Assembly (NCBI RefSeq): GCF_005405005.1
Contig: NZ_BJDH01000002.1
Location: forward strand, 248,001-312,000
Reading direction: 5' to 3'
DNA length: 64,000 bases
Source of the DNA: Lactiplantibacillus daoliensis
GTDB taxonomy: Bacteria; Bacillota; Bacilli; Lactobacillales; Lactobacillaceae
Positions within the stretch are counted from its first letter, which is position 1. Each line of letters begins with the position of its first letter. This document shows positions 26,712 through 35,832 of this stretch, piece after piece. The position numbers were made by a program, and so were the translations under genes. Below the pieces are notes generated by a model that made no database searches, was not told the DNA's origin, and saw nothing but the letters and a program-made list of their open reading frames with translations.

Positions 26712-26766
26712 CTAAAAAAATCACTTTAAATGAGTGGTTAGCACTCATTTAAAGTGACTTTTAGTC
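26712..26766 (-). terminator. Long inverted repeat, probable terminator of the operon ending at 26895
   Basis: TCACTTTAAATGAGTG and CACTCATTTAAAGTGA form a perfect 16-bp stem with a 5-base loop, extended by ACTAAAA/TTTTAGT. The tract between this and 26600 carries nothing else obvious. Confidence 0.8.
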
Positions 26767-26872
26767 ATAACACTTGTTGTTTTCTATAAAAACGAATCTC
26801 AACAACTCCCACAAACACGACGACCAATCCCATGATTCGCACTAACGAAGCTTTGTTAACTGTCGACTGGAA
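26765..26872 (-). pseudogene. Possible remnant of a membrane-protein gene (35 codons)
   Basis: An open stretch reads QSTVNKASLVRIMGL, continues with a Val-rich hydrophobic helix (VVVFVGVVE) and ends IRFYRKQQVL before a stop. It resembles the last transmembrane helix and basic tail of a transporter. No start codon with RBS, and it runs into the terminator stem. Confidence 0.3.
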
Positions 26873-26894
26873 TCACCCCAGATGATCAATTAAA

Positions 26895-27569
26895 CTATTC
26901 ACGCTCATAAGTCAGTGGTCCCTGATTAACCAAAACATCCGGTCTAACTTCAACTGTTGCTTGTTGCACAATTAAAGATCGACTGGCTTGATGAAAAGCT
27001 CCGAAATGATCGGTGTGATAGTGCTGACGATAAGCAGTTTCATTTTCGTACAGGTCAAACACGATTAATTGTTGTGGATCTGCGGTTGATTGACCTAAAT
27101 AACCCGTCACTAGACCTGGTTCAGTGGTCATTGCTGTCTGCATTTCAGCGGTTAATAACGACTGGAATGCTCGTAACTGATCGGCCTTAACCGTGAATTC
27201 AGTTAGAACTACCAAATACTTGGTAGGTGCCATGATCCGTAAAGCTGGTCCTGACGTCAACAGTAAGATTGGCGTTAACACTGTCACCGACTGTTCCACC
27301 ACGGCCTGTCCCGCAACCGTCTTAAAAACTTGAAATTGCGGTGACTTGGCATGAATTTCATAACTCGCTTGGTCTCGATATAATTCAAGGACCCGATTTT
27401 CAACACCATTGAGATCTAGATGTCCCGTATACATTGCTAAAGTCCCTGGTTCTCGGGTAATTGACTTCAACAAATTTTGTTCACCAACTCGTGCAAAAGC
27501 GGCCCGCTCACTGGCCTTAATACGTAATTTGAACAATCTGAATAATGGCGCCTGCTGCAACACTACCAT
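26895..27569 (-). CDS. Antibiotic biosynthesis monooxygenase (ABM) tandem-domain protein (224 aa)
   Basis: Two ferredoxin-like ABM repeats: residues about 8-90 (FKLRIKASERAAFARVG...EPGTLAMYTG...YRDQASYEIHAKS) and 115-200 (LTEFTVKADQLRAF...EPGLVTGYLG...YENETAYRQHYHTDHF). YgiN-like members handle quinones or reactive compounds; activity here is unproven. The start at 27569 has AAGGAGTGA. Third gene of an operon with an acetyltransferase and an amidohydrolase. Confidence 0.82.
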   Translation of the reverse strand: MVVLQQAPLFRLFKLRIKASERAAFARVGEQNLLKSITREPGTLAMYTGHLDLNGVENRVLELYRDQASYEIHAKSPQFQVFKTVAGQAVVEQSVTVLTPILLLTSGPALRIMAPTKYLVVLTEFTVKADQLRAFQSLLTAEMQTAMTTEPGLVTGYLGQSTADPQQLIVFDLYENETAYRQHYHTDHFGAFHQASRSLIVQQATVEVRPDVLVNQGPLTYERE

Positions 27570-27602
27570 CGATTTCACTCCTTTATGCACCGAAACCACA
27601 AC

Positions 27603-28187
27603 TTAATTTAAGGCTGGTAATGGTCTGATTGTTTTCGCAGGAACACCACCCACGATCGTGTTGTCAGGGACGTCCTTGGTCACAACGGCACCCGCCGCGA
27701 CCACGACGTTATTCCCAATATGCACACCACCAATGATGGTCACATTGCCACCAATCCACACATCGTTGCCGATTGAGATCGGCTTCGTGTAAGTAATCAA
27801 ATACTTACTACCATCTGGGCGCGTGCCAAACCGCTTGCTGGCATCCAGCGCATGGGCACCACAATACAACTTAGTATCGGGGGCAATGATGACTCGGTCA
27901 CCCAAGGTAATCCGATTAGAATCTTGGAATGTGCAATTGCCGTTAATGAAGACGTCATCGCCCACATTAATATGACTACCGTAAATCGCACTAAAACTAC
28001 CGTTAATGACTAACCCCGTGCCAACTTTGCCAAATAATCCTTTGATTGCCTTGGCCCGCTCAGCCATATCCTGCGTCGTATTAATTAAACTGACTAACTT
28101 TCTGCCCTTTGCCAACAGGCTTTGTAGCTCAGGATCACGATAGTCATAATCTTGTCCTGCTAATAGCTTTTCATGTTCAGTCATCAT
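27603..28187 (-). CDS. Sugar O-acetyltransferase, maltose/galactoside acetyltransferase type (194 aa)
   Basis: N-terminal Mac domain (TEHEKLLAGQDYDYRDPELQ) followed by left-handed beta-helix hexapeptide repeats (GDDVFINGNC, GNDVWIGGNVTIIGGVHIGNN). The catalytic His is in KLYCGAHA. Transfers acetyl from acetyl-CoA to sugar hydroxyls. ATG at 28187 behind GGAGG. Middle gene of a three-gene operon. Confidence 0.92.
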   Translation of the reverse strand: MMTEHEKLLAGQDYDYRDPELQSLLAKGRKLVSLINTTQDMAERAKAIKGLFGKVGTGLVINGSFSAIYGSHINVGDDVFINGNCTFQDSNRITLGDRVIIAPDTKLYCGAHALDASKRFGTRPDGSKYLITYTKPISIGNDVWIGGNVTIIGGVHIGNNVVVAAGAVVTKDVPDNTIVGGVPAKTIRPLPALN

Positions 28188-28211
28188 CTTAACCAACCTC
28201 CTAGAAAATCG

Positions 28212-29120
28212 CTACGCCGTCAACTGTTGCCAATTATCGCTAAAAATCTGTCGTTTTTGACTTGCGGTAATCCGCATTGCATTGACCGCCTGCTCGATAA
28301 TTGCCGTCGGACCTACGGGTGGAATTCCAAATGGTGAATCAGTTCCAAATAAGACATGGTCATTGCCAAAGAAATCCATCGCTAACTCAAGGGCTTTCGG
28401 GTTACCCAAAATTGCCGTATCTACATAAAAAGCTTTAAAATCTGCATAGTTTTCAGCAGACTGAATGTATTTGATTCGTTCACTAAAGAATGGCACCATC
28501 GCACCTGCGTGATGCACGATGACCTTTAATGTTGGATACTTACGGAAATATTTGGCAGCAACAATCCCATTCATCGCTTGTGTTAATTCATATTCCCAAC
28601 TAAACGTGATATTGTTATCCGTCTTAGCAGTATCAAAGACTGGATGTAACCAAATTGGTGCCCCGATAGCCGCCAATTTTGCAAAAATCGGTTCATAAGC
28701 TGCGTCGGTAATCGGCTTACCTAGTGCTTGCGTAAAGAGCTGCACACCGACTAATTCATGACTACCCACAATTTGCTCATCAATCAGTCGCAAGGCGGCC
28801 GGAATATTGTTCATCGGTAACATGGCAACCCCTGCTGGGAAAATTGCGCGATTATTTTGGACCATTGCGGCAATCTCCTCATTCGCCGAACGACATAAGT
28901 CCGCAGCCTGCTCAGAATCAACAAAATCTTCTGGATTTAAATTGACCGCCGAGATCACTTGCTGATGTCCAGCCGGTAAGCTGACCAAATGCTTGGCCAT
29001 ATCAGTCAACAGCGGATTCTTCATATACGGAAATTGATCTAAAATCTTCGGGTTAATGGCGACCATCTTCGCTAAAAATTTTGGTGGTAACACGTGTGCA
29101 AAAACGTCAATCATTGGCAT
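28212..29120 (-). CDS. Amidohydrolase family 2 (ACMSD-like) metal-dependent hydrolase/decarboxylase (302 aa)
   Basis: TIM-barrel amidohydrolase_2: MIDVFAHVLPPKF at the N-terminus occupies the HxH position as F-A-H (first His replaced), IWLHPV near 157 and VIVHHAGAM near 205 supply metal-binding His, and FGTDSPFG near 270 holds the catalytic Asp. Related enzymes decarboxylate or hydrolyse small aromatic acids. First gene of the operon; ATG at 29120 with AGGGGA upstream. Loss of the first His of HxH deserves attention. Confidence 0.85.
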   Translation of the reverse strand: MPMIDVFAHVLPPKFLAKMVAINPKILDQFPYMKNPLLTDMAKHLVSLPAGHQQVISAVNLNPEDFVDSEQAADLCRSANEEIAAMVQNNRAIFPAGVAMLPMNNIPAALRLIDEQIVGSHELVGVQLFTQALGKPITDAAYEPIFAKLAAIGAPIWLHPVFDTAKTDNNITFSWEYELTQAMNGIVAAKYFRKYPTLKVIVHHAGAMVPFFSERIKYIQSAENYADFKAFYVDTAILGNPKALELAMDFFGNDHVLFGTDSPFGIPPVGPTAIIEQAVNAMRITASQKRQIFSDNWQQLTA

Positions 29121-29260
29121 AATTAAAAAATCCCCTATTTTAAATTTCTACTTAGCAACAGCAACTGACCAGATTCAAGTCGGCATCACCTAAAATGATG
29201 GCACCCATCTATCTTCCATCGACCCATTTCATAATTTCTCCCAGTTTAACTCATTGACAA

Positions 29261-29280
29261 CATCATACGGTCATATGATG
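29261..29280. promoter_or_regulatory. Palindromic operator-like site upstream of the amidohydrolase operon
   Basis: CATCATACGGTCATATGATG: 7-bp arms CATCATA/TATGATG around CGGTCA. TTGACA lies immediately upstream on the plus strand. TetR-like symmetry; the regulator is not identified. The rest of 29121-29412 shows nothing clear. Confidence 0.45.
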
Positions 29281-29412
29281 ACAATGTAAAATGCCTAATT
29301 TTAATGCCTTTCTATACTCTTTACGTATAACCTGGTGACTACTTAGCCAGATACCTTTTCAATTTCTCAGTTATCGTTAGTCTTCAAGCTCTAGTCTCGA
29401 ATTGACAAAATA

Positions 29413-29458
29413 AAAAAATACTAAGCAAACCGGTTATTTTGAGATTGCTTAGCGTTTT
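29413..29458. terminator. Terminator after the SOS cluster
   Basis: ACTAAGCAA and TTGCTTAGC form the stem, with A/T runs on both sides; it follows the stop of the 115-aa gene on the minus strand. Confidence 0.8.
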
Positions 29459-29806
29459 TTAATCTGTCTCGGGACGGTATCTTGTTGATCGACCGTGTCC
29501 ATGTTCTAAATCATGCACAATATTAGTCCCAGGATGCACCAAATGATGGGTATTTCGAAATTCAATCGACAACTTTGTATGGGCCTGCAAGTCTGCTAAA
29601 ACTTGTTGGTATAACGCTTCGTCGCGCGGAATTTCTAAGAGATCATAACTATGTAACAGTTTCTCATTGGCGCGCTGTGCCTGCAAAAAGAACGTATAAC
29701 AATCGAATAAATGATTATCCACAATCATTAAATGATAACGCCATTGATAACGCCGTAAAAAATACTTATCAAAATTAGCCAGTAACGTTTTAGACTCTTT
29801 CAACAT
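29459..29806 (-). CDS. Unknown protein cotranscribed with the Y-family polymerase (115 aa)
   Basis: Not recognised. Soluble and helical, rich in Tyr, His and Leu, with HHLVHPGTNIVHDLEHGHG (His-rich) near the C-terminus, a possible metal site. It starts 12 bases after the polymerase gene behind TAGGAGG-like sequence and so belongs to the SOS operon. Small genes of unknown role are common behind UmuC-like genes in lactobacilli. Confidence 0.75.
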   Translation of the reverse strand: MLKESKTLLANFDKYFLRRYQWRYHLMIVDNHLFDCYTFFLQAQRANEKLLHSYDLLEIPRDEALYQQVLADLQAHTKLSIEFRNTHHLVHPGTNIVHDLEHGHGRSTRYRPETD

Positions 29807-29818
29807 GACCCTAGCCTC

Positions 29819-31111
29819 CTATGCTTGATGACCACCAACCAGTTTTGACCGGTCAATCGCTGTGCCAGCAGCCGTTTTACTGTAACCACGGACAATCGCA
29901 CGATAACCATACCGACTACGAATCTGATCAATAGTATGTTCCAACTTTAAATTAGCTTCTGCCTGGCGTTGATTGCTGAATAAGGATAGCTGTAAACTAT
30001 TAGGCTTACTGATGCGGTTGACACGCACACCCAAGTTACGTAAGGCATTCCCCTGCCAGCGCTTTTCAAATAAATATTGAACTGCTCTAATAAGATCATT
30101 TGTCTGATTGGTCGGATCAATTTTAGTCTGAGCACTCCAACCGTGTTGCGCCGCATCATCCGCGGTTGAAAAACCAACCTGAACACTGACGACTTCACCC
30201 AAAACATCATGTTCGCGCAAACGCGTCGCCACTTGATCACAGATTTCAAATAGCACCGTTTCGATTTCCTGCCGGGTTGTATAATCCCGCATTAACACTT
30301 GGCTGTTCCCATAACCTTTATTTTCAGCCCGCGGAACATAACGTTTGGCTAAATCGGAATAATCAATGCCCCAACTATGAAAATAAAGTGCATCGCCTAA
30401 AACACCAAACTTTTTGCGCAACGCTTTCCGATCGGCATGGGCCAAGTCGCCAATCGTATGAATGTTCATCCGTTCCAACTTATCAGCAGTCTTATTACCA
30501 ATTGACCAGAAATGTGTTAAGGGCGCAATTTGCCAAAGCTTAGTGGGCACGTCTTCATAATGCCATTCCGCTTGCCAAGGGGCTTGTTCCTTGGCTTCGT
30601 TATCTAATGCGAGCTTTGCCATCAGTGGATTCGGACCAATCCCCACGGTCGTGACAATCCCCGTCTCGTTGAAAACTTTTTTCTGAATCTGAGTCGCAAT
30701 ATCACGATTCGACCCAAACAACCGATGACTATGGGTCACATCAATAAACGCTTCATCGATACTGTAAACATACCAATGGGCGTCATCCGTAAATTGACGA
30801 AAGATCTGATTGATCCGGTAATTTAAGGTAATATAATCACGCATATGCGGTGCCACTAATTCAATATCCATATTTGATTTGATTTCATATTTTCGAGTTC
30901 CCAACCGAACATTATAGTCCCGTTTAGTATCTGGAGAAGCAGCTAGGATTAAGCCGCCTTGCGATTCTGAACGTGACAAAACTGCAATTTTTGCAGCTAA
31001 TGGATATTCACCGCGCCGGATTGCTTCCGTACTTGCGAAAAATGACTTGCAATCAATACACATAATGTCACGTTCTGGTAACCGACTTTTATCATCAAGG
31101 GGTGTCGGCAT
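29819..31111 (-). CDS. Y-family DNA polymerase, UmuC/DinB-like (430 aa)
   Basis: Translesion polymerase. MCIDCKSFFASTEA near residue 17 holds the first catalytic Asp and steric-gate region, YSIDEAFIDVT near 118 the second acidic pair, and the IGNKTADKLERMNIHTIGDL helix-hairpin-helix lies near 220. The C-terminal little-finger domain ends near 400. The ATG at 31111 follows AAGTGGTGG. A LexA box at 31208-31219 lies upstream, so it is DNA-damage induced. Confidence 0.93.
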   Translation of the reverse strand: MPTPLDDKSRLPERDIMCIDCKSFFASTEAIRRGEYPLAAKIAVLSRSESQGGLILAASPDTKRDYNVRLGTRKYEIKSNMDIELVAPHMRDYITLNYRINQIFRQFTDDAHWYVYSIDEAFIDVTHSHRLFGSNRDIATQIQKKVFNETGIVTTVGIGPNPLMAKLALDNEAKEQAPWQAEWHYEDVPTKLWQIAPLTHFWSIGNKTADKLERMNIHTIGDLAHADRKALRKKFGVLGDALYFHSWGIDYSDLAKRYVPRAENKGYGNSQVLMRDYTTRQEIETVLFEICDQVATRLREHDVLGEVVSVQVGFSTADDAAQHGWSAQTKIDPTNQTNDLIRAVQYLFEKRWQGNALRNLGVRVNRISKPNSLQLSLFSNQRQAEANLKLEHTIDQIRSRYGYRAIVRGYSKTAAGTAIDRSKLVGGHQA

Positions 31112-31207
31112 AAAACCACCACTTTTCATCAGATTTACTGACACGAGTTGTTGACAATCAGGCTGAATCATCAATCACAATTCCGACTTCTTTAGTCTAT
31201 ATTATAC

Positions 31208-31219
31208 GAACATACGTTC
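31208..31219. promoter_or_regulatory. LexA (SOS) box of the polymerase operon
   Basis: CGAACATACGTTC: fits the Gram-positive LexA consensus CGAAC-N4-GTTC. Same core as the box at 32621-32632. Confidence 0.88.
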
Positions 31220-31305
31220 TAAATGGCAAGCCTCTATTTGAAAAAAATTGAAAATTAAAAAGTAGCACCTGACTGGACTACTCCCTAATCTGACCGCCTG
31301 ATCAC

Positions 31306-32160
31306 TTAATTTCGCAAAAAATTAATGAGCAGTTTATCAACTTGCTTATTCTCATGTAACTTACTATGCTGAGCATTTGGTCCCGTAATCTGCTGTTCTT
31401 GATAAGACTTTGCCCTGGTCGCAACCAGATAACGTAATGATTTGGAAGACGCATTGCTAACTGAGCCATCCGAATGTGATCCATCTTGCTTGTTACCATA
31501 AACATTTAGGACAGCGATTTGATTTTTAGGATATGTCTGACGTAACTTTAACAATGAGCGATAGTCAGTTTGCATCTTATTAGGTTTACCAGCACGATTT
31601 AGCATCATTTGATTAGGCTTGTCGCCCATACCTAAGATTCCATTAAAGTGGCCGGCAATATCAACCTGCTTTTGCAATTTAGGTAAACTTTTCGTATTAC
31701 CAAGCAAATAAAACATGATGGCCATATTTCCCATCGAATGACCAACCATATTAAACTTTTTGATGTGATAAGTCTGTTGTAGCTTAATCACCGTCGCTTT
31801 GGCCCACCGCCCCCATTGCTGGGAATTTCCATTGCGATTGTCCTGGAAATTAACTTCTACAATTGGCTGATAATCATGCTTGTGAAAACGTCCAGTCAAG
31901 GTTACTTTCCCAGTTTTTGAGACTGTCGCCCGCATGATTGTTTTCGTCAGACCGGCCTTGACTAGTGACTGCGCCATCTGATCTTCAGCACGATAACTAC
32001 TTCCCCAGCCATGGAAAAATAATGTTGGTTCATACTTGCTAGCATTGGCTAACTCAGAAACGTTTCGGTTAGTACTGCCTGACTTTTCAGTCTTACCACA
32101 AGCAACGAGCCCAACACATAGTAAAACAAGCCCCACAAACAACATCAATCTTTTCTTCAT
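31306..32160 (-). CDS. DUF915-type alpha/beta hydrolase lipoprotein (284 aa)
   Basis: Lipoprotein signal: hydrophobic helix then LVACGK (lipobox Cys near residue 21). The mature part begins with PTLFFHGWGSS, nucleophile Ser in NMVGHSMGNMA near 147 and His in AQHSKLHENKQV near 265, as in DUF915 surface hydrolases. Acts outside the cell; substrate unknown. Located between the two SOS-boxed genes but without a visible LexA site of its own. Confidence 0.85.
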   Translation of the reverse strand: MKKRLMLFVGLVLLCVGLVACGKTEKSGSTNRNVSELANASKYEPTLFFHGWGSSYRAEDQMAQSLVKAGLTKTIMRATVSKTGKVTLTGRFHKHDYQPIVEVNFQDNRNGNSQQWGRWAKATVIKLQQTYHIKKFNMVGHSMGNMAIMFYLLGNTKSLPKLQKQVDIAGHFNGILGMGDKPNQMMLNRAGKPNKMQTDYRSLLKLRQTYPKNQIAVLNVYGNKQDGSHSDGSVSNASSKSLRYLVATRAKSYQEQQITGPNAQHSKLHENKQVDKLLINFLRN

Positions 32161-32189
32161 ACAATTTCCCCTAAACCCTAATAGTTATT

Positions 32190-32588
32190 TTATCGACCTG
32201 AACTGATATCATAGGCCCACCATTTGTCAGCCGCAACTAATTCCACATAGCGAATTTCATCAAGATGAAAAAATTTAACGCTGTCATTAGCGAGCTGTAA
32301 ATAAATCTGGTCTCCTTGATAACCGGCCACAACGCCTTGATATTCAGCAGTAAAACAATTGTTTTCCAACGTATCACTTTGAATTAAAACCGTTTGACCA
32401 CTTTTCCAAGCTGCTTCTAGATTAGCAGCGATTTCGTCCGCTGGCATTTCAGGTTTAACCTCACGCGGTTGTGCTTGCTGACTCTCACTTTCCATATAAG
32501 CACTATGGTCACTCAAAATCCATCCCATCCACTTAATCATACCACGGTCATCATAAAGCCACTTTTCACGCGGAACAACTTGTGCCAT
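32190..32588 (-). CDS. YolD-like protein (132 aa)
   Basis: The domain (DRGMIKWMGWILSDHS near residue 15, then a beta-rich C-terminal half with VLIQSD, YQGVVAGY and FFHLDEIRYVEL) matches YolD-like proteins that accompany UmuC-type polymerases. The ATG at 32588 follows AAGGTTGGTGAT. An in-frame start at 32657 would lie upstream of the LexA box and is rejected. SOS-regulated. Confidence 0.83.
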   Translation of the reverse strand: MAQVVPREKWLYDDRGMIKWMGWILSDHSAYMESESQQAQPREVKPEMPADEIAANLEAAWKSGQTVLIQSDTLENNCFTAEYQGVVAGYQGDQIYLQLANDSVKFFHLDEIRYVELVAADKWWAYDISSGR

Positions 32589-32620
32589 TAAAATCACCAA
32601 CCTTTTAATGGCCATTATAC

Positions 32621-32632
32621 GAACATACGTTC
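32621..32632. promoter_or_regulatory. LexA (SOS) box before the yolD-like gene
   Basis: CGAACATACGTTC directly after TATA; same 12-bp core GAACATACGTTC as in front of the polymerase gene, 33 bases before the start codon. Confidence 0.88.
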
Positions 32633-32734
32633 CCGATTGCAAGTGACTTATTTTCAATCTAGGGCTAATCGGTTCTTTGGTAATGACAAGCCACCACTTA
32701 TAAACCGCAAAATGTACTAGTTGAATTTGCCATC

Positions 32735-32785
32735 AAAAAAGTTGTTATTTACTCAGCCTATTCCAAGTAAGTAACAACTCTTTTT
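32735..32785 (-). terminator. Terminator of the LPXTG protein gene
   Basis: Minus strand AAAGAGTTGTTACTTACTTGG ... AGTAAATAACAACTTTTTT: 12-bp stem with T-run. Confidence 0.82.
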
Positions 32786-32796
32786 AATTTAATTGC

Positions 32797-35417
32797 CTAA
32801 TGTTTACGTTCAATGCCAACTGCACTTAACAAGGTCATCAAACCAACACCAGCCAATGCTAACCAGTTTGTCGACTTTTCATTGGTTTGCGGCAACTGAT
32901 TTTGATGCTCTTGTGACTTGCTTGATTTTTGCGCAGCTGTTTGAGTCGGGCGAGTCATGGTTACTGCCAATTGATCTGGCTGACCAGCTATTTTTCTTGT
33001 GGGGATTGACTGCTCAATTCCTTTTTCGCCATTCGGTTGTTGTGGCTTTATCCCAGGATTAATAACATCATCCGTAGACGTTGAAGGACTCCCAGCTTCA
33101 AGATAAGTAACAGTTGTCACAATATTATCACTTGTTGGCGTAATGCCATCTACCGCTGCAACAACGGCTGGCGTAGCAGCATAGTTAGCAATGATCGGCG
33201 CATTTTTAGCATCAAACTGAGTCGTTGTGGCTGTCCAATTATGCCAGTGACTTGGTCTTTAACACCACTTCGATTAAACACAATTGTGGTCTCCTGATCT
33301 GGTGCCGCTTGCGTGCCATCCGCATAGACGTAATGGATCGTTTGCGTGACCATTTTCTGGTCACTAACGCTGGTACCGGCATGCTTTAAGTGCACAGTAA
33401 AGGTTCCTGGTGTTGCTTCAAAAATAGCCCCATCACTAGGATAATCATCGCTCACTAATGAATAGCCTTGTTCAAGATAAGTTTGAACTGTCGGCGCTGT
33501 TGCATAGTCACTATGTGTCCCCTGAGTCCCGGTCACCGTCTGCACCGTTAAAGCCTGTCCGGTCGTGTCATCTACGTAATTAATCTGCACAGTGCCCTCT
33601 GCTTTAGCGGGAGTAAAATACAAATTAACGGTCTGTGGAGCCGCGGTATAAATTAATTGTAAATTTTCAACGCTAGCACCAACATACTGATAACCGTCAA
33701 TACTAGTCAAACTAGTTAAATCGGCCTTATCTCCCACGGCCTTATCTGTGCCTAAAACCGTTTGGGCTTGAATGATTTGATTCGTTTGCTGATCCAAATA
33801 GTTTATCGTGATTGATGGCGCCGTTTGCCAGTTAGTTGGCCGGAAGATCATAGCATCCGTCATTAATTGGACACTGTTGCTAATTGCACCATAATACTTG
33901 TTTATATAGTAATCAGTATCACCCGTATGTCCCAAATAACCCCACTGGCCGTGATAAAAAGTGACAGCATTTTTCGCTGGCGCCGCAATATAAAATTGAT
34001 TATCACCTAAATATTGTGCTGAATTCCAAGTCACTGATGTAATATTTCCATTTTCATCATAGGTATACACGGGTGTAATCACATTAGATTGGTCATAAGC
34101 CGTATGCAAAACTTCGCCATTAATACCAATCTGTTCATCTGCCGTATAAGTCAGCGGTTGACCTGCCACGATATTAATTGGTTGATAATTAATTGCGGCC
34201 TGTCCCACCGCAAAAATCCGCATATCGGTCGTTAAATTCATGCCATTTAAGACAGAAAAGTCAGTCAAGGCGTTGTCTGCCAACTGAATCATTTTCCAGC
34301 TTGTCACCTGATTATTACTCATCGCAATCATAGTTGGTGCTAATTGTTTTAACTGGGAATTGGTTAACCCATAATTTGCATTTTGGGCAGCATGGTAGTT
34401 GGCCACAATATTGGAATCAGGTTGCAAGTTAAAGTACCTTAAATTATCAACATTTAATTTAGTCAGTGGTGTCACATCAACTTTTGCAAAAAAGGCGGTG
34501 TACAGACCAAGTTCACTAAAGCGTAAATTTTCTAGCGGTGTTAAATCGAATCCACTAGCACGCAGATCTGCCTGTCCTTGAGGATTTGCTAAATAAACGT
34601 ACAGATTTAACTTTTTAGTTACAGGCAAGTTTTGAAATGCTTCCATCCCCGTTAAACTAGTTACCACGATTGGCGCGGATTCCGTCCCAATCGCCACGGT
34701 TTGCCCCGTATAATTGCGAATATCACCAACTGTAATATCGGCATCAGCCGCCAACTTCAAACTGGTTCGAACTTGATTAGCGAGATTACGATCCGTAAAG
34801 TTGACCACCTGAGCATCATCATCTGGGTCAGCCGCCAACTTTGCTTGGATTGCCGCACGATTGCTCAGTTTGCTAACCGACACTTGTTTTGCAACTGATG
34901 TCGCCTTCGCTTCAGTTTCGGTCGGTTGTACCTGATTATTGCTACCAGCTGATTGTGAATTTTTAGCCGTTTCAGACGTTGTTGTCTGAGTAGTTACACC
35001 ATTAGTCTCAGTCGGCGCTTTTTCACTTACTTGCGTTTGGCTAGGTTGACCTGAAGCCGAACTCGGCGTCTCATTGAGTGTCTTATCTTTCTGAGGAGTC
35101 GTTGTAGCTCCTGTGACACTTTTATTAGTGTCCTCAATTTTTGTGTCCTGTTTTTCCGTATCACCAGTCGTTGTTGCAGCACTGTCACTAGTTTGTGAAG
35201 TTGGTGCTGAATACCCTTTTATAACCACTGTTTTAGTCGCTGCTGACCGCTCAGTTTGGGTCATATCCGTTGTATTACTAGACTCGGCCGCCTCTGTGTT
35301 AGCGCTTGCAACCCGTCCCAGTACAAATGGGCTCACTAAAGTTAATACTAACGTACTGAAATATAACCAACTATACCGGCGTATTTGAATCGCTTTTTTT
35401 TGTTCATTTTTAGTCAT
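32797..35417 (-). pseudogene. LPXTG-anchored MucBP-type surface protein, interrupted by a frameshift
   Basis: Signal peptide (YSWLYFSTLVLTLVSPF, cut after VASA), a Ser/Thr/Gln-rich region, a leucine-rich-like stretch (PVTKKLNLYVYL, LRFSELGLYT), then MucBP-like domains (ITINYLDQQTNQII, VQINYVDDTTGQAL). The frame breaks near 33243-33252 just after DQVT. Shifting one frame restores WHNWTATTTQFDAKNA and the ending LPQTNE, hydrophobic helix and ERKH tail. A single-base deletion or sequencing error separates the main part (to 33150) from the anchor (32797-33120). If real, the product is secreted unanchored. Confidence 0.85.
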
Positions 35418-35665
35418 TTTTCTGTCCCCTTAGCTGAATAAAAATTGCAACAAATTACCATCGCATTTGATTAACCCCATTAACATTATACGTCATTAGT
35501 TAAGGTGAAACACTATTAAGCAGGAACATTGTCACAACATTTCAGTTATTTTGTCGAACAGAGGTCACTAATTTTTTTACGAAAGCTAGTTGTTAAAATT
35601 GCCTTGTTTGAATATTAGATTACTGTTACAATTATCATCAAATTCCAAGAAAGTGGTGAAACAGT

Positions 35666-35740
35666 GTGTCTTTTGACTTATTAGGTTGGATCAACCTGCT
35701 GACTAATATTATTTTTACAACTGTCCTTCAAGGGGCTTAG
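35666..35740 (+). CDS. Possible small hydrophobic peptide (24 aa)
   Basis: GTG start at 35666 after AAGTGGTGA; predicted MSFDLLGWINLLTNIIFTTV plus four residues. One hydrophobic helix, no charge in its core. Size and character recall membrane-active type I toxins, but no antisense RNA could be recognised. The surrounding 35418-35832 otherwise holds only an AT-rich tract. Confidence 0.25.
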   Translation: MSFDLLGWINLLTNIIFTTVLQGA

Positions 35741-35832
35741 TCTGCACTTTTTTCAACCCGTCAAAGTCACCTTTATCACTGTCACAGCAACCTAACCATT
35801 AGCGTTTTGCACAACCCTTGAAGGAGTTAATT

